A stretch of DNA of 64,000 bases from CAZMXS01 sp964570325 (lineage in GTDB: Bacteria; Verrucomicrobiota; Kiritimatiellia; CAIQIC01; CAZMXS01). Shown piece after piece: positions 27,601 through 36,256 of this stretch. Positions within the stretch are counted from its first letter, which is position 1. The number at the start of each line of letters is the position of its first letter. Under the pieces are notes generated by a model, which had not been told where the DNA came from, did no database searches, and saw only the letters and a program-made list of their open reading frames with translations. The stretch lies in contig CAZMXS010000012.1 in NCBI GenBank assembly GCA_964570325.1, forward strand, positions 1 through 64,000. The letters are read 5' to 3'. The position numbers and the translations under genes are program-made.

Positions 27601-28495
27601 AATTGCGGAGTTCGCCGCCCCCCATATAGATACCACCGCCCTCGGCGCCGGATTTGTTGCCGGCCATGACACAGTTTTCAAAAAGTCCGCCGGGCGTAGA
27701 GACGCCGCCGCCGCGTCGCCCAGCAATATTGTTTTTGAATACACAGCGGCGGATAATGGATCCGACTTTCTGCAAGCAAAGTCCGCCACCCACCCCGGCG
27801 GACTGGTTATATTCAAAGGTACAATCCTCAATCAACGACGGTCGAGAAGAGTAATGGTATTCAGCCGCGCCGCCGCCCTCAATCGTGCCGCTTCCCCGGC
27901 CGTAGTTATATCCAAGATAGCAGCGTTGTATGGTCATGGCATCATAAAAGAAAACACCACCGACTCCATAGTTCTGAACTGTCCCGACGTCTTGGTTGCT
28001 GACTATAACGGAATCGAGAAGCGCCGAGTCACACATAACCCAGACCGCGCCGCCATAGCTGGCATTGGTATTGTGCTTGATGGTCAACCAAGATCCGGTG
28101 GAGCCGTAAAACAGCAACATGGCGCTGGCGTAATCATTGCCCAAGTATGCGTTTTGCATGGTGAAGCCTGTGATTACCGCATTCGATGCGTAAACCAAGC
28201 GGTGATTGCCCCCGTCACTTTGCAGAATCGTATTGCTCATGCCATTGACTGAGATCAGCGTCCGTCCGCGCTTTAGCATAATTTCCGCTGTGACATTGTA
28301 GACTCCGTCTGTTACCAGGATGGTGTCGCCTTGATCGGCAACCCCTACTGCCGCGCCGACACTGGTCGCGGCCATGTCCCAATTGGTATACGGGGGGATG
28401 TTACCACCCGAGAGCGAGACATAGCGGATTTCGGCCAGCGCGGCCGACGTTAAGAGCGGTAGGCTCAGGATCGCAGTCCACAAGCCTGTTTTCAT
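24635..28495 (-). CDS. secreted triple parallel beta-helix protein with PKD domain
   Basis: A 1286-residue exported protein with a signal peptide (MKTGLWTAILSLPLLTSAALA). It contains three consecutive right-handed beta-helix units. Each opens with a near-identical motif (YVSLSGGNIPPYTNW, YVSLSGAHEFPFTNW, YVATNGGNIPPYQTW). Each ends with a 'choice-of-anchor Q' style close (CIDAGS..., CVDTGWSNN..., CVDAVTNEA..., with DGN-x-DG and DMGA-E). Glycine-rich coils such as NxxGxxGGGxY fill the units. A PKD-like domain lies between units one and two. The C-terminus has thrombospondin-type calcium repeats (DTDHDWLND, ADTDGDRQMDGAE) and a short YTLLYSSD...W domain. Such proteins are surface polysaccharide-binding or adhesive proteins. 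No catalytic residues could be assigned. Confidence 0.85.
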   Translation of the reverse strand: MKTGLWTAILSLPLLTSAALAEIRYVSLSGGNIPPYTNWDMAATSVGAAVGVADQGDTILVTDGVYNVTAEIMLKRGRTLISVNGMSNTILQSDGGNHRLVYASNAVITGFTMQNAYLGNDYASAMLLFYGSTGSWLTIKHNTNASYGGAVWVMCDSALLDSVIVSNQDVGTVQNYGVGGVFFYDAMTIQRCYLGYNYGRGSGTIEGGGAAEYHYSSRPSLIEDCTFEYNQSAGVGGGLCLQKVGSIIRRCVFKNNIAGRRGGGVSTPGGLFENCVMAGNKSGAEGGGIYMGGGELRNCTIVANRSGTYGGGQYGGNVYNSIIYYNTAGSGGDNYYSGARTYCCTTPYPGGTGNITNEPGLTGISKPRLIATSPCIDAGSIAYASGDTDLFGNPRVWGRNIDIGCNEYYAPGATSPVSVAINAPYTRAVAGFPLSFEALIDGPVIGYRWLWGAGTESINLPVATRAYATPGVYEVTLIASNRSSSSAATTTVHVFSSYTNYVSLSGAHEFPFTNWTLAATTLQDAVAANIPGGFILVATGVYASGYSAVGGGLPSRVALTNAVTMLSVGNPADTLIVGAGPLGTGAVRCAYIGDQSRLIGFTLTNGFTRANWQLAADQLHGGGAYCTFGGAISNCIISGNMAFYDGGGTWGGHLENCTVAGNVAGRNGGGVSDARIRDCQITGNEAANEGGGFYNGAGANCRLIGNVALQDGGGGSRFQMTNGIISGNSARHGGGAVWGDLLHCTIVSNTATESGGGLYWSTIRNGIAYYNQAAVSWANFFNSICLYTCTTPDPENEGCTTNPPLFANLGAGDYRLQIDSPCVDTGWSNNLPSDIEGTPRPLDGNHDGIIAYDMGAFERAGIFYVATNGGNIPPYQTWSNAAREIQSAIDAAGNRDFVVVSNGIYLTGGRPAAGRATTNRVLIEKPLTVYSVNGCTSAVILGRGPLGPAAVRGVYLASNASLCGFTIIGGYTVAESDNPDDLNGGGIWAGPEVTVTQCVVRDCTAAGDGGGGWGGAWLNALLCGPTAASNGGGAWGAEFGFSSLADNTAGVAGGGLAGGLATDSIIFGNQAGGIESNWFDSAMARSCTAPLPPGPGNIAADPLFINATGQDYRPDAASPCVDAVTNEAVLVDLLRVPRPLDGNNDGYAAWDMGAHEFINPTSDTDHDWLNDTNEIYQFGTDPQRADTDGDRQMDGAEVIAGMNPLDPASFFAVLQVTNVGNARARITWPGVNGRLYTLLYSSDPTFSGWTNLAEYTDQPGTDGAMSYTNSVTDTNRLWGVAVRQAP

Positions 28496-28558
28496 GGCAT
28501 TCCCTCCGGCATTAAGCATTTGCGGACAAGGCAGAATGGGCCTGCCGCCGCCGCCGTG

Positions 28559-29857
28559 TCAATCCCGCACAATGAGCGTCCGGTAGATTCGAACAGCCGA
28601 TGCGCCGGCCGGATCTGCCGTCTGAATTTGCTCGTTGGTTGCGGTCAAAATGGTCAGCGTTGTCCAGGTTGGGCCTGCGCCGTTTGTGTTGTATTCAATC
28701 CGGTAATTCACGCGGGTGAATGCGCTGAACCCGATCCGGTATTGGGCGCCGGTCCGACTGATACTCGTTGTCACAAGCGGCTCCAGATTCCGGAAGCCAA
28801 GGTTCGTGATGCCGTACGGTTGACGAAAGTATCCGGCGCTGAAGATCTCATTGTTGGTCAGCTCAATCTCGCCCAGTGTGCTCCAACCCAGGGGGATGGA
28901 CAGCCGCTGGGTTGCCGCATTGGTATTCTGCAGGCGCACCTCGATCCAGCGCCCGTCCGGCAGGTCGTTGATCGGGATGGCCATGCTGCCGGAGGACTGC
29001 GAACAGTCAAAGCGGGCCGCCTCATTCGCGCCGTCCCAGAGCCGGATCGCAATGCCCCCGACGCCCTCGCCTTCGTCATAGACGCCGTTGGTATTGGCGT
29101 CGTGGAAGAGGGTGTCGGTGAAGAAGTGGTTGGTGCCGTTTCGGCCGAAATCTTGCACGTCGTAGTCCTCGGTCCAATAATAGCCGTCGTAGCTGTTGGT
29201 TCGGTAAGCGCCGAGCCCGATCTCGGTCGCGTTGGCGTTTAGAATGGCCTGCCGGTGTCCCCGCGAGATGGCAGTGTTGTCAACAAAAAGACCCCCATGC
29301 ACATTTTGCGGAGTTTCGCCATACGCGGGATAGCCGATGGTTGAGCCACGCGCACCCCACGCCAGATTCTCATAGTAACCCGTAATGGTATTGGTGTAGC
29401 CCTCCTGGCGGGCCCGCTGGCTGGGGTCGCTACCCAGCGGATAGTATTTCCCGGATGGACTGTAATGCGAGAATACGCCCGTTTCCGCCATGTCACGAGC
29501 ATGGGTGGCGGCGGCCCGGCTCAAGCGTTCGTTGGGGGCCAGCGGGCCGCGCGCCAGGGTCCAGAGGCGCCACTCGTTGGTGGTGGGGCCAAAGTCGTTG
29601 GGTGTATTCGTGTTTTCGCAGACATCATAGTCGGGATGCCCGCCGGGCAGCGCATTGGTCAGGCCCAGTCGGTCGGCTTCGCGCTCCGGCGCAAAGCGGG
29701 CACGGTTGATTAGCCAGCGCTCCGCTTCCAGGCGCGGCGATACAAACCCGTCATTGGTATAGAGCGTGGCACCCCATAGGCTGGCCGGCCACAGCACCAG
29801 CCATCCCGCCAGCCATGCAGAACCAGCCCGCAGTCTTTTGCCTGTCATTCGCCGCAT
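28559..29857 (-). CDS. secreted CAP-domain (SCP/PR1-like) protein
   Basis: A 432-residue exported protein with a signal peptide ending near PASLWGA. The CAP domain spans about residues 35-235. Recognisable pieces are the first helix EAERWLINRARF, LSRAAATHARDMAETGVFSHYSP (CAP His), YYENLAWGA (the E-N-x-A element), NTAISRGHRQAILNANATEIGLG (second His) and WTEDYDVQDFG. A calcium-loop-like DANTNGVYDEGEGVGGI follows. The C-terminal end NYRIEYNTNGAG...W...RIYRTL is the same domain type that ends the neighbouring beta-helix protein. The function of bacterial CAP proteins is largely unknown. The start at 29857 or 29848 is uncertain. Confidence 0.84.
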   Translation of the reverse strand: MRRMTGKRLRAGSAWLAGWLVLWPASLWGATLYTNDGFVSPRLEAERWLINRARFAPEREADRLGLTNALPGGHPDYDVCENTNTPNDFGPTTNEWRLWTLARGPLAPNERLSRAAATHARDMAETGVFSHYSPSGKYYPLGSDPSQRARQEGYTNTITGYYENLAWGARGSTIGYPAYGETPQNVHGGLFVDNTAISRGHRQAILNANATEIGLGAYRTNSYDGYYWTEDYDVQDFGRNGTNHFFTDTLFHDANTNGVYDEGEGVGGIAIRLWDGANEAARFDCSQSSGSMAIPINDLPDGRWIEVRLQNTNAATQRLSIPLGWSTLGEIELTNNEIFSAGYFRQPYGITNLGFRNLEPLVTTSISRTGAQYRIGFSAFTRVNYRIEYNTNGAGPTWTTLTILTATNEQIQTADPAGASAVRIYRTLIVRD

Positions 29858-29946
29858 GGTCCCCCGCCACTCTTTGACAATACCATGCATTTATGGTTTC
29901 GTGCAGAAGATTCGCATGTGGATGAAACCCTTCCCAGCTATGCGCG

Positions 29947-31389
29947 ATGCTTGACCATGCCCCAGATACAGGATCGGCCGTTCCCGGCGGCTATGCCGAG
30001 GTGTTACGCATTGCCTGGCCTCTGATCGTCAGCACGGGCTCCTTCACGCTGATGCAGTTCTGCGACCGCATGTTCCTTGCTTGGTACAGCGGTGTGGCGA
30101 TCCAGGCGGCCCTACCGGCGGGCATCCTTTCCTTTACTTTGATCTGCGGCTTCATGGCGCTGGCGGGTTACGCAGCCACCTTCGTTGCCCAGTATTTCGG
30201 CGCGGGCGATCGGGAAGGTTGCAGCCGGGCGACGGTGCAGGGCGTGATCCTGGCCCTGCTTTCCTGGCCGCTGCTGCTGTTGCTGATTCTGCCCGGACGC
30301 TGGCTGCTCAGATTCAGCGGGCATGACCAACCGGTGCTGGTTGCGGAATTGTCTTATTTCACGATCCTGATGCTGGGCGGGGTTGCGGTGCCGCTTGGTG
30401 CGGCCGTTAGCAGTTTCTTTACCGGCCGCGGCGATACCCGCACGAATATGATCGCGACTATTACCGGCAACGCGGCCAACATTGCGCTGGATTATGCGAT
30501 GATCTTTGGTCGGTGGGGTTTCCCGGAATGGGGCATCGCCGGCGCGGCCTGGGCCACGGTCATCTCCGGGTTCATTCCGCCGGTGTGTTTGGGGCTGCTC
30601 TATTTCTCGCGCCGGCTCGACGCGGAATATCGGACCCGGCAGCTTTTGCGGTTTGACCGCGATCTTTTCCGCCGCATGATACGCTTCGGTTTGCCATCCG
30701 CCGCGCATTTGGTGCTCGATGTCGGCGCCTTTGCTTTCTTTGTCCTGCTGACCGGCCGACTGGGCGCCACCGCGTTGTCGGCCAGCAACATCGCCTTGAG
30801 TATCAACAATGTGGCGTTCATGCCCCTCCTCGGGCTCAGCATCGCTGCCTCAATCCTTGTTGGCCAATACCAGGGGCGACGCGATTCCACCACAGCCGCC
30901 CGCTCCGGCTGGACTGCGCTCAAACTGGGGTGCTGGTATATGCTTTTGGTGGCGGCCACGTTCATCCTGTTTCCCGCCCATTACTTTGCGCTCTTCACCG
31001 GCCGCGGTGCGGCTGCGATGCCGATGGATGCGGTGGTGTCCGTGGGCCGCTGGCTGCTGCTGATGATGGCGGCCTGGGGGCTGCTGGATGCCGTTAACCT
31101 GATCCTGTCCGGCGCGCTCAAGGGCGCCGGTGATACTCGTTTCGTGATGTACTATTCGGTGGCCATGGCGTGGGGGCTTTGGATTCCCGGAGAAGTCCTG
31201 ATCGTGTTTGTCTTTCACGGCGGCGTGTTAGCCGCCTGGATTTGGATGATGATCTTCATCATCATCACGGCAAGCGGGTTCTTCTGGCGATTCCGGGCCG
31301 GACGTTGGAAAATGATTGATCTACTGGAGCGCGAACCGCCCTTCCGTCCGGCCGCCGGCGGCGCCGAGGCGATGGCGGTGGTGGAGTAG
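29947..31389 (+). CDS. MATE-family multidrug efflux transporter
   Basis: A 480-residue polytopic inner-membrane protein with about 12 hydrophobic segments in two similar halves. Each half would hold a MatE domain. Family-typical stretches are LRIAWPLIVSTGSFTLMQFCDRMFLAWYSG at the start, GRGDTRTNMIATITGNAANIALDYAMIFG in the first half, and ALKGAGDTRFVMYYSVAMAW in the second. MATE proteins exchange sodium ions or protons for cationic drugs or metabolites. The substrate is not predictable. It is divergent from the CAP gene, with a gap of about 90 bases. Confidence 0.92.
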   Translation: MLDHAPDTGSAVPGGYAEVLRIAWPLIVSTGSFTLMQFCDRMFLAWYSGVAIQAALPAGILSFTLICGFMALAGYAATFVAQYFGAGDREGCSRATVQGVILALLSWPLLLLLILPGRWLLRFSGHDQPVLVAELSYFTILMLGGVAVPLGAAVSSFFTGRGDTRTNMIATITGNAANIALDYAMIFGRWGFPEWGIAGAAWATVISGFIPPVCLGLLYFSRRLDAEYRTRQLLRFDRDLFRRMIRFGLPSAAHLVLDVGAFAFFVLLTGRLGATALSASNIALSINNVAFMPLLGLSIAASILVGQYQGRRDSTTAARSGWTALKLGCWYMLLVAATFILFPAHYFALFTGRGAAAMPMDAVVSVGRWLLLMMAAWGLLDAVNLILSGALKGAGDTRFVMYYSVAMAWGLWIPGEVLIVFVFHGGVLAAWIWMMIFIIITASGFFWRFRAGRWKMIDLLEREPPFRPAAGGAEAMAVVE

Positions 31390-31470
31390 GCCGGGAGCAG
31401 GGTTGCCTCCAATAGCCGGCCTTCAAAGTTCAAGATCGCCGTTGGATATTTCGGCTGCTAGAGTGCGCCC

Positions 31471-34400
31471 ATGAAAAACGCGATTCCGATCCTGTTCCGA
31501 TTGGCGCATGTTATGTTGGCGGCCGGCCTGCTCGGTCCGCTTGGCGCGGCGGCCGCGCCTGAACCGGCGCTCGCCATCACCGGGGTGCATTTTTTCCGAA
31601 CGGACGCCGGCTGGCTGGCCGTGGCCATTAGCGTGGCTGGAAATCCTGACCCTGCGCGTTTTCGCGTTCTGCTGGACACCGATGGACCCGGTCAAGGAGC
31701 GCCGGGAACGGGTGCGGATTTCATGATCGAAGGGCCGGCGTATTTCCAGTATCCGCCCAGCGTAAAGGATTGGTCCTGGAACATCCTTCCGCCACCGGTG
31801 GTGCTGGTGGATGGCCGGACGGTTACTTATGTTCTGCCGGATCCGCCTTCGGGACCGCGCATCCGCTGGTGCGTGGAAGCGACGAATCCTGATTGGTCCA
31901 CCGCCGATCGTTTCCCGCAAGCCGGCATGCGTGAATTCGCCCTGGCCGATCTACCGCGCCCGCCGCTGATGCCGCTGGCCGCGCCGGCGGATTTGAGCGA
32001 ACTCACGCGGCGCATGCCCCGATCGTTGTCCTTTCGCCTGGATGCCGAGATCAAGGATCGCATCTGGACTGCGGAATCCAACGCGCCGGCTTGGCGCGCG
32101 GATTGGTCTGTGCCCGGTTGCGCCGCGCCGCTGGCGCTCGGTGGCTGGCTCGAAGATGCGGTTTCGGGCGATCGGGCGGGTATGGAACCTGCGGCGGTGC
32201 TGGTCGGGGGTGACACGCGGCGTTACACCGGCGTCACGTTGGGCGTGGGCTGGGATGTGTTGGTTGCGTCGGGGCCAAACGGCGAACGGCGGGTGAGCGG
32301 GCAACTGCAATCCACTAATGAGCGTTGCTTGCGCGTGTTTGTCGGCGCGGCGTTGGATCCCGTTGGCTGGACCTGGCACGACGACGCCTTTGCGCGGCGA
32401 ATCGTGACGGCCGGAACCGGTGTGTATGCCACGACGCAATTCCCCATAGGCGTGCTGGCCGCCGATGCCGGCGCGCTGATGGTCGAGACCGATCTTGCCG
32501 AGCCGCGCGCATTTCAGATTACGGCGGATCCGGCGCGGCAGTTGTTCGGCGTGGCTTATTCGTTGGCGTTGACGGACCTGACCTCCAATTTTCCGGGGCG
32601 GTCCGCATTCGCCTTTTGTCTGCGTTCGCTGCCGGTGGGCGGTCCGTCGGCGTTCCGTTTGGCCTGGGCAGATTTCAACCGGCGGCATCCGGACTATGGC
32701 GCGCGCCGTGTGCCGCGAATCGGGCAATGGCTGGCTTTTGCCGACCCGGCAAACATTACCAACGCCGCTGATTTCGGGTTTGCCGCCGAGACGGAGGTAT
32801 TCGGAGGCGGTTCTGGGCGCCCGGCCGGCGCGCTAGCCCGGTATTTGTACAGTATGCCGGCTTTGCTATGGTTACCCATCCCGGCCGGCATGGATCGTAC
32901 GGCCGCCAATGTCATGCGCCTGTTGCAGTTGCATGCGGCGTTGGCCCGCGACCAGTTGGGAGACCAGGCGGCGGCGGCTTTGAGCTCGGCCGCGCGCGGG
33001 CCCGGGCAGAATGTGGCCATCGATTGCGCGGAGTCCGCAGTGAATCCCGGGGTTCGTATCGAGAACAACTTGGATCCGGAAATACCCACCGCGTCGGAGC
33101 GGCCGATTAATCGCGCGATGTCAGAGTGGCGTTACATTCGCGAGGGGCTGCTGTCTGGCCCGTTCAGCGGTATTTACTGTGACCAGCTCGGCGGTTTGAC
33201 TAACCTTGACTATCATACTGCTGCATTGGCGGTTGCCGATCACCCGGCCGTATTCGCGCCAGATGTCCTTCGCCCCGCTGTGGCGCCGCTCACTTATCTT
33301 TTTGAATACCTGGCGCCGCTATCCGCTCTGCTCCGTGAGCGCGGTCGGTTTGTGGCCGGCGCATCCAGCGGGGACTGGGACCCTTTTCTGGTTGGGCAAC
33401 TGGATGTATTGATCGAGAATGTGCGCTGGTATGACCACGGGCAATATCGGCTTCCGCCGGAGGGTGAGCTTTGGCGGCGGCGTGCGTTGGCGGGGCACAA
33501 GCCGTTTGTTTTTCTGATGGGCGCCGATTTTGAGCATTTCACCGGCGCGGTTTTGCGGCGGTACCTGATGGATTGCTTGTTTTACGGAATGGTGCCCGGC
33601 TTGTTGGCTTCGCCCGGAGCATCGCACGTGTATTGGGCCCAGGCGGAGTGGTATGAGCGTGATCGCGATCTCTTCAAAACCTGCATGCCGTTAATCAATC
33701 GTATCGCTGAATCGGGTTGGGAACCGATTGGGCCGGCGCAAGCGGCCGATGAGGGTATTCAGGTGGAGAACTTCGGCCGGCCGGATGGGGTGGTGCGGCA
33801 TTTTACTTTCAAACCGGTGGGTGCGGGGGTTTCATCCGGCATTGTGCAAATTGCTTGTGGCGGACAGCCGCTGGTCATTATGGATCCGTTAACGGCGGCG
33901 GCGGAGTGGGTCTTGCCGGGAACGGATGGACGGGCAATGGTGACGGTACCGGGCGCAACTATTGGTTTGCGTGACTTGATTGCGCCGGAAGGGATGACTG
34001 CCGCGCGGGAGTTCCTAGAACAATGGCGTCCGGCCGATGGAGAGGCGGAGGCGGCCCGCAATAATCTGGCCTCGCTGTCGGCCGAGTATGCATTCGGCGC
34101 CGTGGGCGCCGTTCAATTCCGGGATCCCGCCGTTGATGACGAGGCCAACCGGTTTGAAGTCAAAGTGCGCAACCTGGCCGGCGCGCCCGTGCAGGTGGCG
34201 GATTTGAAGGTGATCTCCAGCCACCAGTTTCGCTCCTTTGATGATGCCAACGCCACGGTAACGCCGGGCGCGACGTCCGTTGTTTCGGGATACTTCACCC
34301 GGGACGATATCGGCGGATCCTCCTGGCTGGAGATCCAGTGGACTATGCGCCGTGGTCGGGACGAACGATCCTGTTCACGCTGGATCCGTCCGATCTTTGC

Positions 34401-34710
34401 GCCGCCGGTCCGGGTGACGCCCCGGACGGTATCCCTGCGAACAGACGAATTGGCTGTGCCAATCCAGTTGTCACTGGAGAACCTTTCAACTAATGCGCGT
34501 ACGGTGCGGATTGATTGGCGGGGTGATTTTGAAGGCGGTCGCCAGGACGCAACCTTGCAGCCGGGGGAGACCCGCCTGGTCTCGCTGCCGGTAACCGGGG
34601 ATGAACCCGGCGCCGGGCGTATGCTGGTGCGGGTCAAGGCCTCAGGGCGCGAATTGAGCGCGGATTGGTTCGATGTGAGTCTGGGCCGTTCGTCCGCGGC
34701 CGTCCCGTGA
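31471..34710 (+). CDS. large secreted protein, possible glycoside-hydrolase-like barrel
   Basis: A 1079-residue exported protein with a signal peptide (to about GAAAAPEP). No family is recognised with certainty. An N-terminal beta-rich region (about 30-400) precedes a middle part with TIM-barrel features: FSGIYCDQLGGL (Asp571), SALLRERGRFVAGASSGDWDPF, QLDVLIENVRWYDHGQY and KPFVFLMGADFEHF. These resemble strand ends of retaining glycosidases of the GH13, GH31 or GH36 clans. The C-terminal third (from about 880) looks like two beta-sandwich domains. The next gene begins seven bases after the stop, so they are co-transcribed. A glycan-degrading role is inference. Confidence 0.75.
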   Translation: MKNAIPILFRLAHVMLAAGLLGPLGAAAAPEPALAITGVHFFRTDAGWLAVAISVAGNPDPARFRVLLDTDGPGQGAPGTGADFMIEGPAYFQYPPSVKDWSWNILPPPVVLVDGRTVTYVLPDPPSGPRIRWCVEATNPDWSTADRFPQAGMREFALADLPRPPLMPLAAPADLSELTRRMPRSLSFRLDAEIKDRIWTAESNAPAWRADWSVPGCAAPLALGGWLEDAVSGDRAGMEPAAVLVGGDTRRYTGVTLGVGWDVLVASGPNGERRVSGQLQSTNERCLRVFVGAALDPVGWTWHDDAFARRIVTAGTGVYATTQFPIGVLAADAGALMVETDLAEPRAFQITADPARQLFGVAYSLALTDLTSNFPGRSAFAFCLRSLPVGGPSAFRLAWADFNRRHPDYGARRVPRIGQWLAFADPANITNAADFGFAAETEVFGGGSGRPAGALARYLYSMPALLWLPIPAGMDRTAANVMRLLQLHAALARDQLGDQAAAALSSAARGPGQNVAIDCAESAVNPGVRIENNLDPEIPTASERPINRAMSEWRYIREGLLSGPFSGIYCDQLGGLTNLDYHTAALAVADHPAVFAPDVLRPAVAPLTYLFEYLAPLSALLRERGRFVAGASSGDWDPFLVGQLDVLIENVRWYDHGQYRLPPEGELWRRRALAGHKPFVFLMGADFEHFTGAVLRRYLMDCLFYGMVPGLLASPGASHVYWAQAEWYERDRDLFKTCMPLINRIAESGWEPIGPAQAADEGIQVENFGRPDGVVRHFTFKPVGAGVSSGIVQIACGGQPLVIMDPLTAAAEWVLPGTDGRAMVTVPGATIGLRDLIAPEGMTAAREFLEQWRPADGEAEAARNNLASLSAEYAFGAVGAVQFRDPAVDDEANRFEVKVRNLAGAPVQVADLKVISSHQFRSFDDANATVTPGATSVVSGYFTRDDIGGSSWLEIQWTMRRGRDERSCSRWIRPIFAPPVRVTPRTVSLRTDELAVPIQLSLENLSTNARTVRIDWRGDFEGGRQDATLQPGETRLVSLPVTGDEPGAGRMLVRVKASGRELSADWFDVSLGRSSAAVP

Positions 34711-34717
34711 AGTATTC

Positions 34718-36133
34718 ATGGCGCGGCGTCATTCCATCTGGTGGTTCCTGCGCGTGGCGGCCCTGTTGGCGTTGATGGCGTGGACCTATGTCTTATATCG
34801 CTGGAGCCAGCGCGCCGATCCCCGCTTTTATCGGTTTGCCGAGTCCAAGCCGGGTCGCGTGCTGGCCGACGTGTTCGCGTGGCGGCAGTCGCCGCTGGAC
34901 CGCCCCGTGCCGGCCAGGGCCGCCGCTGAAATGACGCCGGAGGAGCGCCAGATCCAGCGTGAACTGGAGACCTTGATCCAGTCCGACTGGCCCACCCATA
35001 CGCTGGTGTTCGACAATTACCAGCGAATGACCGGGCGCATCGTCAGCGAGGATTCAAACACCGTTGAGTTCATTGAATCCTATGGGCCAAGCGGCGATGT
35101 GGTCATCCGCGCCGACCGGCGCCGGATCCTGTCGCTCGAGCCGGTCACCAACCGCCCGCCGCCGGTCAGCTACCGCGACGTGCGTTTCCGCATGGACCTG
35201 CCCGCTTTTCATTTTTACAAGCGCCCGCCCTACACGATCATGACCGATGAATCCTTTTTCCGCGTCGAACATACGGTGGATATTTTACAGGATCTCTATC
35301 TGCAATGGGATGAGGTCTTTCGCCCGCTGGCCGCCGTGCGCGAACAACCATTGGATATCCAGGTGTTGTTCTTCTCCCGCGAGCAGGACTACATGGATTA
35401 CCTGCGCCGTTACGCGCCGCACATGACGGGCAGCTCCGGTTTTTACAGTCCGCAGCTTGATCGTTTGATCGTTTACAACCTGGCTACCTCGGAGAAGATC
35501 AGCCGCTTGCGCGAAACCGTGGAGGCCGAAGTGCGCCGGTTCCGCGCTCTTCACGGAGATGCCGTAGACGAGCAGAAGCTGCGCCAATGGCGGGACGAGG
35601 TGGAACGGAAGATTACGCAACTGGCCGACAGCCAAACGCTTTCCGCGATCCGCCACGAAGGCGCCCATCAATTGTTCTACACCATGGGGGTGCATTCGCG
35701 CTTGCGCACGGAAGGAGAATGGCTGATAGAAGGCTTGGCCGGTTATTGCGAGACCCCTGGGATGGGGGAGCGCGATGAACCGCGCTTGAGGCTGCTCAAG
35801 CAGGCGTATGATGACGGTTCGCTGATTCCGTTGGGAGAATTAGTCAACCTGCGCTCGCAGGATGGGTTGATGCATTTTCGCGCGCCGCGGCGGGTGGAGC
35901 TGGCGTATGCTCAAGCGTGGGCGCTTGTGCAGTTTTTCATGCAGCCGGATTATCGCGCGCGTTTTTTTGACTATATTCGGTTCTTGCGCGATCCGGCCCA
36001 ATTCGATGCCGTGGTCGAGGCAACACCGTTGGCGGTGCTGTGCCGCCGCATGGGTTTGCGCCCCGAGGAATTGTGGGAGGAATGGTTGGTTTATGTGGGG
36101 CGAATCACTCGGCATTTGAAGGTGGAAGGATGA
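34718..36133 (+). CDS. membrane-anchored HExxH metallopeptidase-like protein (DUF1570-type)
   Basis: A 471-residue protein with one N-terminal membrane segment (WWFLRVAALLALMAWTYVLY), so most of it faces the periplasm. A gluzincin site is visible: His313-Glu314-x-x-His317 in RHEGAHQLFYTMG, followed by EWLIEGLAGYCE with a likely third ligand. This matches the peptidase MA-like / DUF1570 group, which is common in Planctomycetes and Verrucomicrobia. An SH3-like strand region (LVFDNYQRMTGRIVSED...) precedes it. The substrate is unknown. It lies seven bases after the large secreted protein, and together they may process an extracellular substrate. Confidence 0.8.
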   Translation: MARRHSIWWFLRVAALLALMAWTYVLYRWSQRADPRFYRFAESKPGRVLADVFAWRQSPLDRPVPARAAAEMTPEERQIQRELETLIQSDWPTHTLVFDNYQRMTGRIVSEDSNTVEFIESYGPSGDVVIRADRRRILSLEPVTNRPPPVSYRDVRFRMDLPAFHFYKRPPYTIMTDESFFRVEHTVDILQDLYLQWDEVFRPLAAVREQPLDIQVLFFSREQDYMDYLRRYAPHMTGSSGFYSPQLDRLIVYNLATSEKISRLRETVEAEVRRFRALHGDAVDEQKLRQWRDEVERKITQLADSQTLSAIRHEGAHQLFYTMGVHSRLRTEGEWLIEGLAGYCETPGMGERDEPRLRLLKQAYDDGSLIPLGELVNLRSQDGLMHFRAPRRVELAYAQAWALVQFFMQPDYRARFFDYIRFLRDPAQFDAVVEATPLAVLCRRMGLRPEELWEEWLVYVGRITRHLKVEG

Positions 36134-36214
36134 GAGGAACAACGAATGGTGAAGAGGCCATTAGATGCCCGTGATCGCCTGCCGGTGAAGACCGCGCCCG
36201 GCTGACAACTCAAA

Positions 36215-36256
36215 ATGCAAACGGCAAACGGCAAATCGCAAATGGGCAATCGCCAA
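36215..36256. repeat. degenerate gCAAACg/gCAAATc repeat tract
   Basis: The tract reads as imperfect heptamers built on GCAAACG, GCAAATC and GCAAATG. It lies at the start of the lnt frame and supplies its first residues if the ATG at 36215 is used. It is the clearest of the dispersed tracts. Confidence 0.5.

Noticed and set aside
28520..29242. A 240-codon open frame on the plus strand
   Set aside because: It is antisense to the CAP-domain gene, whose signal peptide and CAP motifs are clear.
36215..36256. A CRISPR-like array from the short repeat tract
   Set aside because: Units are only about seven bases with no spacers and no cas genes nearby.
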